From: DATEUP01 sp035283065
GTDB lineage: Archaea > Thermoplasmatota > DTKX01 > DATEUP01
Assembly (NCBI GenBank): GCA_035283065.1
Contig: DATEUP010000259.1
Coordinates: 1-5,793 of the forward strand
Reading direction: 5' to 3'
DNA length: 5,793 nt
Shown: piece after piece, positions 1 to 4,663 of the stretch
How positions within the stretch are numbered: the stretch's first letter is position 1
How the letters are laid out: the number at the start of each line of letters is the position of its first letter
Position numbers and translations under genes: made by a program
The notes under the pieces: model-generated
The model's database searches: none
Told to the model about the DNA's origin: nothing
The model's input: only the letters and a program-made list of their open reading frames with translations

Positions 1-114
1 GAGCTTGTCGATCTCTTCCTTGGCCTGCTCTTCCGTCGCGCGCTTCTTGGCCTGCTGGGCCTTCAGCATCTCCTGGTACTTGATCGCGTCAAGCCGGGTG
101 TCGCGCTTGGCCAT
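1..114 (-). CDS. N-terminus of a small charged, probably coiled-coil protein (partial, runs off left edge)
   Basis: The minus strand opens with ATG at 114-112 and stays open for 38 codons to the window edge. The product begins MAKRDTRLDAIKYQEM and continues as an almost uninterrupted run of Lys, Glu, Gln and Ala, ending ...EEIDKL. This composition predicts a long amphipathic helix or coiled coil, with no signal peptide or membrane segment in the visible part. In-frame codons upstream contain no ATG, GTG or TTG back to about base 180, which supports this start. There is no textbook Shine-Dalgarno, only a G-rich run (GGGGAGACGGGGG) ending about 7 bases before ATG. It lies 112 bases downstream of the ThiF-like gene on the same strand and has its own TATA-like box at 204-209, so it may be transcribed alone or as the second gene of a unit. 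I do not recognise the family; no function is assigned. Confidence 0.6.
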   Translation of the reverse strand, partial: MAKRDTRLDAIKYQEMLKAQQAKKRATEEQAKEEIDKL

Positions 115-203
115 GGCGTGCCCCCGTCTCCCCTGAAGGCCCCCCGAACGTCCAGCGCGGCCGCCGGCGGTCTGGAGGGCCGAAAGTCCATCGGCTGGCG
201 CGC

Positions 204-209
204 TTAAAA
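204..209 (-). promoter_or_regulatory. Possible archaeal TATA box upstream of the left-edge gene
   Basis: On the minus strand the hexamer TTTTAA, preceded by AAGG (AAGGTTTTAAG overall), stands out in a very GC-rich spacer. A start about 26 bases downstream would fall near base 180, giving a leader of roughly 65 bases before ATG at 114. That is long for an archaeal leader, so the call is tentative. The element resembles the AAGGTTTAAT of the ThiF-gene promoter at 1081-1090. Confidence 0.35.
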
Positions 210-226
210 CCTTGTCTTCCCGCGGC

Positions 227-1054
227 CTATGGGGACAAATGCACGGGGCAGCCGGGATTGCGTGCGACCTTGAGCACCTCGGCCGTCCCCTTGAGCCCGT
301 CGTAGTACCACAGGTTGTCGAGCGCGGCCTCCGCCCGGCCGCTGGCAAGTTTCACGGCTTCGCGCGCCTGCACCGCGGCCACAATCGCGGTCGTCGTGAC
401 CTCCGCGGCGACCGGCGCCTCGACGAACGTCATCCCGCCGCCCGTGCACGAGTAGCGCCGCGAGACCTCGGCCATGTGCGTCTTGTTCATCCCGCACTGG
501 ACGCAAGGGGTCACCGGCGGGCGCACGACCTGCACCTTCCCAACCATTCCAAGCGTCCCGCCGTCGATGTAGGGCCGCCCGCTGAAGTAGGCGTGGCCGT
601 TCGTGTGGATCCTGGCAGCGGCGTTGTCGAGGCAGCCAAGGACGAGGTCGTGCTCCTTGAAAAGGCCCTCCGGGAGGTTCTCGATGCGGTCGGCGTGCGT
701 TTCAATCTCTAGGGATGAGTCAAGCGCGAGCATCCCGCGGCGCACGGCGTTAACCTTGAGTTCCCGCGCGCGCGCGTCGCCTTCCGTGAAGAAGAGGCAC
801 CGGTTGAGGTTCGAGAACACGACGCGGTCCATGTCCACGAGCGTGAAGCGGCGGAACCCCGAGAGAGCAAGGTCCTTGCACACCTCGTTGCCAAGCGCCC
901 CGGCGCCCACGACGAGCACGCGGGCCGCCTGGACTTTCTTGAGGTCGATCCAGGCGATCCTCTCGCTGCGCTCGAAGCGGTCTTCCCGCCGCGACTCGAG
1001 GATCAGCCCTCGCGCCGGCGGCCCAACGACCCCAGGGCCCTCGCTTTCGCCCAC
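227..1054 (-). CDS. ThiF/MoeB/UBA (E1-like) adenylating enzyme
   Basis: A 275-residue cytoplasmic enzyme of the ThiF/MoeB/HesA/E1 superfamily. Family members use ATP to adenylate the C-terminal glycine of a ubiquitin-fold or sulfur-carrier protein. Visible motifs: RFERSERI lead-in helix (26-33); nucleotide-binding VVGAGALG (48-55, G50/G52/G55); acidic VDMD (73-76); SNLNR with the conserved Arg85; Lys100; DNAAAR (143-148); IDGGTLGMVGKV (163-174); zinc-type C184-x2-C187; and Cys203-Thr204, in the place of the E1 catalytic 'CT' cysteine. A C-terminal C269-x2-H272 stands where MoeB and UBA3 have a second CxxC. The start is GTG, because an in-frame TAG lies four codons upstream and the next in-frame ATG (Met75) would remove the ATP site. 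A TATA-like box about 30 bases upstream fits a leaderless mRNA. The length suits a single-domain MoeB/ThiF-type protein without a rhodanese domain. The partner protein and pathway (molybdopterin, thiamine, tRNA thiolation or SAMP-like conjugation) cannot be decided here, so no symbol is given. Confidence 0.9.
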   Translation of the reverse strand: MGESEGPGVVGPPARGLILESRREDRFERSERIAWIDLKKVQAARVLVVGAGALGNEVCKDLALSGFRRFTLVDMDRVVFSNLNRCLFFTEGDARARELKVNAVRRGMLALDSSLEIETHADRIENLPEGLFKEHDLVLGCLDNAAARIHTNGHAYFSGRPYIDGGTLGMVGKVQVVRPPVTPCVQCGMNKTHMAEVSRRYSCTGGGMTFVEAPVAAEVTTTAIVAAVQAREAVKLASGRAEAALDNLWYYDGLKGTAEVLKVARNPGCPVHLSP

Positions 1055-1080
1055 GTTTCGTGACTAGGGGGCGAGCGTGG

Positions 1081-1086
1081 ATTAAA
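1081..1086 (-). promoter_or_regulatory. TATA-like box of the ThiF-type gene
   Basis: Minus-strand TTTAAT, preceded by GGAAGG as a possible BRE-like stretch. Its centre is about 29.5 bases from the first base of the GTG start at 1054. With the usual archaeal spacing of about 26-27 bases from TATA centre to start point, transcription would begin within a few bases of the GTG. This predicts a leaderless or nearly leaderless mRNA, consistent with no visible Shine-Dalgarno. Confidence 0.55.
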
Positions 1087-1108
1087 CCTTCCAGTCGGCC
1101 GGAAGGTT
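1085..1108. repeat. Perfect inverted repeat at the ThiF-gene promoter (candidate operator)
   Basis: AACCTTCC (1085-1092) and GGAAGGTT (1101-1108) are perfect inverted repeats of 8 bp separated by 8 bases. Read in the direction of the minus-strand gene, the proximal arm runs directly into the TATA-like TTTAAT and overlaps it by two bases, covering the expected BRE/TATA. A dimeric regulator bound here could block or recruit TFB/TBP. No protein is identified. The arrangement closely resembles the one at 4612-4639. Confidence 0.5.
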
Positions 1109-1148
1109 GCAGGCCTTCCCGTTCGATCGCAGAGTCGTATCACAATTC

Positions 1149-1154
1149 TTTTAA
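1149..1154 (+). promoter_or_regulatory. TATA-like box of the EB_dh/CARDB surface-protein gene
   Basis: TTTTAA in the context AATTCTTTTAACCGG. Its centre is near 1151.5, so a start point is expected around 1178. That gives a leader of roughly 24 bases before ATG 1202 and puts the alternative GTG at 1175 at or before the start point. The box overlaps an 8-bp palindrome, AACCGGTT (1153-1160). Confidence 0.5.
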
Positions 1155-1186
1155 CCGGTTTTCGGCGTCTTCTGGTGTTCCCTTCC

Positions 1187-1196
1187 AGGGGGGGGT
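1187..1196 (+). promoter_or_regulatory. G-rich Shine-Dalgarno-like sequence that favours ATG 1202
   Basis: AGGGGGGGGT ends 5 bases before ATG 1202. It can pair with the CCUCC-type 3' end of archaeal 16S rRNA if G-U wobble is allowed. It lies inside the reading frame that would start at GTG 1175, so it supports initiation at the ATG rather than the upstream GTG. Confidence 0.45.
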
Positions 1197-1201
1197 TACA
1201 G

Positions 1202-4200
1202 ATGCGCCGAAACTCGCGTGCAGGTAAACTGAGATCGGGCGTGCTCGCGCTCTTGGTCGCCGCCGGAGCCCTCGCCGCGGTCCCCGCGCCCACCGCCCTT
1301 CCGAACCTACCGCCCAACTTCGACGCGGCGACGCTCGTCGCGGTCCCGACGCTCGCTCTACCGTCCATTGACGGGGCCCTCGACGGCGTCTGGTCGGGCG
1401 CGCGCCCCCTCGAGGTCACGGCCGCCGGCGGCTCGGGGAACTTCCCCCCGGGTTCGGGGATCCAGGTGAAGGCGCTCTATGACTCGGCCTCCCTGTACCT
1501 CCTCATCGAGTGGGCCGACCCGACGGAGGACTTCGCGAAGGCGGCTTGGCTCCTCACCGACAACTCGACACCCGAAGGCAACTGGTCGCGGCAGCCCTGG
1601 GGCGAGGACGCAATGAGCCTCATCCTCGACGACGGGCAGGGCCTCGAGCAGAATTTCTCGTCCTTCGGCTGCGGGGCCCTCTGCCACACCGGCGGCCTCC
1701 AGGAGATGCGCACGGACGGCGCCGGGACAGTCGATGTTTGGCACTGGTCCTCCGCGCTCACGCACCCGTTCGGGTACGCCGACGACCTTTACTTGGATAA
1801 CCAGTCGAAGGCCAACGGCAGCGTTTGGGGGGGCTTCCACGGCGACGGCCCGGACAGGGCCGCGGAAAACCTCGCCACGACGGCTTTCGGAGACCGCCCA
1901 GCCTACCTCAACGGGACCGTGCCCCTGGGCGAGAGCGCGCGGTACGTGGGAGACGCCGACAAGGCCCCGATCAATTGGACGACCTTCGATTCCGTATCCC
2001 TTGCAAACGGGACCCGAGTTCCCGGGTTCGTCCTCTCCGCGCCCTCAGCCGCTCGCGGCGAAGTCCGGGCCGGCGCGGTCCACACGGGCACGGGGTGGCG
2101 GCTCGAACTTGCGCGCCCCCTCGTCACGACTGACAACGCGAGCCGCGACCTCTCCTTCGACGACCTCAACGCGACGTACTTCTGGAGCTTGTCCCTCAAC
2201 AACAACCAGACCGGCGACAACGCGTCCCGCGCGGGGATCCTCTACAAGCTGATCTTCGCCGACAACACGCTGCCCGACCTCACGCCGGAGTCCGTGATCA
2301 AGGCCTCGCCCTTCACGGTAATCGGCGACCCCGTGGACCTTACGCTGCGGGCCCTCAACCTCGGCTTTGGCGCGACCTCGGGGCCTGTCTTCGCCGCGGT
2401 GCGCGACGAGTCGAACGTGACCGAGGTCGCCAATGTCACGGTGCCGATCATCTCCTCGGGGGACTTGTTCCTCGCGAATATCACGTTCCCGTCCGGCCCC
2501 TACCCGGCGGGCGCCCACAACTTCACGGCCCGGCTTGACACGGCAGACAGCGAGCTCGAGAGCTTCGAGGACAACAACACGCTGGCCTTCCAGGTGACCT
2601 TCGTAACCGTGGTTTCGCCCCCCGACCTCGCGGTCCTGAGCGCGGAGGGTCCCCCCGGGGTCGTCTTTTCGGGCGAGCCGTTCACGTTGAACGGCACGGT
2701 AGCCAACAACGGCCCAGGTGACAGCGTGGCCGACGTGGTCCTGCGCGCCGAGCACCCCGCCCTGGCCCCAATCTACCTCAACGTCGGGCCCCTGCTTGCC
2801 AACGAGACCGCGAGCTACGCTTTCATCTTCAACTCGACCGGCCTTGCCGGCGGCAGCTACGCCTTCACGATCACGGCCGACCCCAACGGCACGATCGCCG
2901 AGTCCGACGAGAGCGTGTCGAGCAACAGCCGCCCCGTGCTTGTCGAAATCGACGACCGCCCCGACCTCGTCGCCGCGGGGATCGCCGCCGACCCCCCGAG
3001 CGGCCTTGAAGGCGACGCGCTCAACCTGACGCTCACGGTCCAGAACCGCGGCGCCGCCTATTCGGGGACCGTGGAGGTCTGGCTCTACCTCGACAATGCG
3101 AGCTCGACGGGACCCGTCGGACGGACGGGCAACTGGACCGTCCCCGTGGCCCTCCCCTTCAACGCGTCCGCGAATTCCAGCGCAAACTGGACGCTCCCCG
3201 CGGGCCTCGGGTTCACCACGCATTTCCTGCGCGCGTGGGTCGACGCGACGGACGTGGTTGGCGAGTCGAGCGAGGCCAACAACAATGCGACCGTCCAGAT
3301 CCTCGTGCTCGAGCCTCAGCGCCCGAACCTGGTCGTCACCGGCCTTGTCCTTGGGGCCTCCGAGTACCGCGCGGGGGATACGGCCAGCGCGAGCATCGAA
3401 GTCAGGAACCTCGGGGTCGACTACGCGGGTGCCGTGCGCCTCGAGGTCATCGAAGCCACCCAGAACCGCTCCCTTGGCAACATCACGGTCCCGGCTGTGG
3501 GTGCGGGGCTCGCTTCGAACTTCTCGCTCACCTTCACGGTGCCCGCGGGGACGCCCGGCCAGCACTCGGTTCTCGCGGTCGTCGACGCGGACAACACGAC
3601 GAACGAGGGCAAGTACGAGCTCGACAACGCGGCCTCCGTGAACTACACGCTCCTTGCGCCCGCCGTGGCCGACCTCGTGCTCAGTCAGATGGACTTCCAA
3701 CCGCCGCTGCCGGCCCTCGGGTCCCTTGTGACCCTCATCGCGGTCGTGTCAAACCAAGGAACGGCCGCCTCCCCGGCGACGACCGTTAGCTTCGCGTGGG
3801 GGGCGACACCGATCGGGACGGCGCCCGTGCCGGCCCTCGGGCCTGGCCAGACGTTCACTGCGAGCCTCACGTGGAACACCTCCTCCGTGCGCAGCCTCGC
3901 CGCTCTGGTGGGCGCGACCGTCCAGGCTCCGCCCGCATCCGATGCGAACCTCTCGAACAACGTGGCAAGCATCCAGATCGGCTTCACTCAGCCTGGCCAG
4001 CCCTCCTTCCGCCTCGGGAGCGCCAAGGTCGCCCCCGCCTCCGCGGCGGTCGGCGAGACCGTTAGGCTGGAGGTTTTCGTCTCCAACAACGGCACGGCCG
4101 CCGGCGAAGCGGTCTTGCGCTTCCTGCTTGACGGCGTCGAGTTCAGCCGCCTGAACCTGAGCCTCGCGCCGGGCGCAGGCGAGACGCGGTCCGCCACCTT

Positions 4201-4543
4201 CGTGGCGGCGGGACCGGGCACGCACCGGGCGGGCGTTGAGCTCCAGCTCCAGGGGCTTGCCGTCAACGCGAGTTCCGTGACCCTCACCGTGAGCGGCCCC
4301 GCCGCTCCCGGGGAGCCGCCCTACGCAGCCCTCGGACTCCTTGCCGCCGTCGTCATCGTCCTCCTTTCCCTCGCACTCCTGCGCCGCCCGCCCGCGCCGC
4401 CCGAGGAAGACGAGCCGCCTGCGGAGGGCGGTTCTGGGGGAGCGGCGCAACCTTCCGAAACGAAGGCCGAGGCCGCGCGCTCGAACGAGGCGGCGGCACC
4501 GGAGGGCGGGGGCCCAGAGACCGCAAGAGACGAGGCGAACTGA
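1202..4543 (+). CDS. Secreted, membrane-anchored heme-binding (EB_dh-type) protein with six CARDB-like modules
   Basis: A 1113-residue extracytoplasmic protein. From ATG 1202 the N-terminus is a classic signal peptide: RRNSRAGKLR, then the hydrophobic SGVLALLVAAGALAAV, then a Pro/Ala linker. The frame opens upstream at GTG 1175, but that start adds nine residues, lies at the predicted start point and lacks a ribosome site. Residues about 45-354 match the ethylbenzene dehydrogenase gamma/cytochrome c-552-type heme domain: LYLLIEWADPT, GCGALCHTGG (Cys157, Cys161, His162), VDVWHW (177-182) and YADDLYLDN. Residues about 357-1031 are six CARDB-like beta-sandwiches of about 100-120 residues, several ending in an acidic-Asn-Asn signature. 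A transmembrane helix (about 1041-1060) is followed by RR and a Pro/Glu/Ala-rich tail of about 50 residues, probably cytoplasmic. About 38 N-x-S/T sequons suggest heavy glycosylation. The only cysteines are 157 and 161. I infer a cell-surface heme protein held away from the membrane by a CARDB stalk; partner and substrate are unknown. A CBM9-type carbohydrate-binding domain is the main alternative for the N-terminal fold, but the GC-x3-CH and WHW motifs favour EB_dh. Confidence 0.88.
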   Translation: MRRNSRAGKLRSGVLALLVAAGALAAVPAPTALPNLPPNFDAATLVAVPTLALPSIDGALDGVWSGARPLEVTAAGGSGNFPPGSGIQVKALYDSASLYLLIEWADPTEDFAKAAWLLTDNSTPEGNWSRQPWGEDAMSLILDDGQGLEQNFSSFGCGALCHTGGLQEMRTDGAGTVDVWHWSSALTHPFGYADDLYLDNQSKANGSVWGGFHGDGPDRAAENLATTAFGDRPAYLNGTVPLGESARYVGDADKAPINWTTFDSVSLANGTRVPGFVLSAPSAARGEVRAGAVHTGTGWRLELARPLVTTDNASRDLSFDDLNATYFWSLSLNNNQTGDNASRAGILYKLIFADNTLPDLTPESVIKASPFTVIGDPVDLTLRALNLGFGATSGPVFAAVRDESNVTEVANVTVPIISSGDLFLANITFPSGPYPAGAHNFTARLDTADSELESFEDNNTLAFQVTFVTVVSPPDLAVLSAEGPPGVVFSGEPFTLNGTVANNGPGDSVADVVLRAEHPALAPIYLNVGPLLANETASYAFIFNSTGLAGGSYAFTITADPNGTIAESDESVSSNSRPVLVEIDDRPDLVAAGIAADPPSGLEGDALNLTLTVQNRGAAYSGTVEVWLYLDNASSTGPVGRTGNWTVPVALPFNASANSSANWTLPAGLGFTTHFLRAWVDATDVVGESSEANNNATVQILVLEPQRPNLVVTGLVLGASEYRAGDTASASIEVRNLGVDYAGAVRLEVIEATQNRSLGNITVPAVGAGLASNFSLTFTVPAGTPGQHSVLAVVDADNTTNEGKYELDNAASVNYTLLAPAVADLVLSQMDFQPPLPALGSLVTLIAVVSNQGTAASPATTVSFAWGATPIGTAPVPALGPGQTFTASLTWNTSSVRSLAALVGATVQAPPASDANLSNNVASIQIGFTQPGQPSFRLGSAKVAPASAAVGETVRLEVFVSNNGTAAGEAVLRFLLDGVEFSRLNLSLAPGAGETRSATFVAAGPGTHRAGVELQLQGLAVNASSVTLTVSGPAAPGEPPYAALGLLAAVVIVLLSLALLRRPPAPPEEDEPPAEGGSGGAAQPSETKAEAARSNEAAAPEGGGPETARDEAN
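1334..2263 (+). other. Domain: EB_dh / cytochrome c-552-DMSO-reductase-like heme-binding region
   Basis: This segment encodes residues about 45-354 of the surface protein. It opens with a DOMON/CBM9-like strand pair (PSIDGALDGVWSGA, then ALYDSASLYLLIEWADPT). Next come the cysteine/histidine element GCGALCHTGG, a Met at 169, the aromatic VDVWHWSSALTHPFGYADD and a closing GTGWRLELARPLVTTD. The order matches the heme b subunits of type II DMSO-reductase-family enzymes such as ethylbenzene dehydrogenase gamma, where Met and Lys ligate the heme. Which residues ligate heme here cannot be read from sequence alone. Confidence 0.75.
2270..4294 (+). other. Domain array: six tandem CARDB-like Ig-fold modules
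   Basis: Module boundaries read from the recurring 'x-D/N-L-x-V' start are about 2270-2614, 2618-2956, 2960-3316, 3320-3661, 3665-3991 and 4001-4294. Starts include LPDLTPES, PPDLAVLS, RPDLVAAG, RPNLVVTG and VADLVLSQ. Internal hallmarks are 'V-x-N-x-G' (VANNGPG, VQNRGAA, VRNLGVD, VSNQGTA, VSNNGTA) and C-terminal acidic-Asn motifs (SFEDNN, ESSEANNN, YELDNAA, NLSNN). Modules 2 and 6 have a weakened or absent end signature. The copies are clearly diverged at the protein level, so this is an old duplication series and not a recent DNA repeat. Confidence 0.8.
4322..4381 (+). other. C-terminal transmembrane anchor of the surface protein
   Basis: This segment encodes about 20 hydrophobic residues (YAALGLLAAVVIVLLSLALL), followed by the positively charged RR and a Pro/Glu-rich tail. 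With the N-terminal signal peptide this gives a type I topology: a large outside part and a short inside tail. No LPXTG or PGF-CTERM-like sorting motif precedes the helix. Confidence 0.85.
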
Positions 4544-4570
4544 GGGCGCGGCTTGGCCCTCCGCGCGCCC
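4544..4570 (+). other. GC-rich stem-loop just after the surface-protein stop codon
   Basis: GGGCGCG (4544-4550) can pair with CGCGCCC (4564-4570) across a 13-base loop, beginning directly after the TGA stop. There is no T-rich run after it, and archaeal terminators are usually T-rich rather than hairpin-dependent. It could equally be a chance product of high GC, so it is not called a terminator. Confidence 0.25.
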
Positions 4571-4611
4571 GCCTTAGCCATGTTGTACTTACGGTTCACG
4601 AAGCGACCTCC

Positions 4612-4639
4612 AGGGGTTTTCACCCAGCCGAAAACCCCT
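4612..4639. repeat. Perfect 10-bp inverted repeat abutting the polyprenyl-synthase promoter (candidate operator)
   Basis: AGGGGTTTTC (4612-4621) and GAAAACCCCT (4630-4639) are perfect inverted repeats with an 8-base spacer. The right arm shares its last T with the TATA-like TAAATA (4639-4644) and covers the position expected for the BRE. A second possible partner for the left arm, ACCCCTGGA (4648-4656), pairs with TCCAGGGGT (4609-4617), so two mutually exclusive structures are possible. The position favours a DNA operator over a terminator, because no T tract follows. Confidence 0.6.
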
Positions 4640-4644
4640 AAATA
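4639..4644 (+). promoter_or_regulatory. TATA-like box of the polyprenyl-synthase gene
   Basis: TAAATA is the most AT-rich hexamer near the gene. Its centre is about 22.5 bases before ATG 4664, slightly short for a start point upstream of that ATG; a start near 4667 is predicted by the usual spacing. The true start could therefore be a leaderless ATG 4664 or the in-frame GTG at 4676. ACCCCT occurs directly on its left (4634-4639) and again on its right (4648-4653). Confidence 0.4.
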
Positions 4645-4663
4645 GGCACCCCTGGATGGCCCG

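Noticed and set aside
212..712. Plus-strand open frame opposite the ThiF-type gene
   Set aside because: It is an Arg/His/Pro-rich shadow of a gene that carries every expected E1 motif on the other strand.
1175..1201. GTG 1175 as the start of the surface-protein gene
   Set aside because: It would add nine residues ahead of the signal peptide, lies at the predicted transcription start and has no ribosome site, while ATG 1202 has a G-rich site 5 bases upstream and gives a normal signal peptide.
2045..3700. Long minus-strand open frame of 551 codons opposite the surface-protein gene
   Set aside because: The frame is Arg/Gly/Val/Glu-rich low-complexity sequence with no recognisable motif, typical of the antisense frame of a GC-rich gene. 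The plus strand here has clear CARDB structure.
2270..4294. CARDB array as a DNA-level tandem repeat
   Set aside because: The modules share short protein motifs only. I see no long stretches of matching bases between copies and the unit lengths differ.
3749..4450. Minus-strand open frame of 233 codons opposite the end of the surface-protein gene
   Set aside because: The composition is antisense-like (Arg/Gly/Glu) with no domain signature. The opposite strand encodes the last CARDB modules, a clear membrane helix and the tail.
4612..4639. The inverted repeat as a Rho-independent-type terminator for the surface-protein gene
   Set aside because: No T-rich run follows the second arm on the plus strand, archaeal termination does not normally need a hairpin, and the right arm merges with a TATA-like box.
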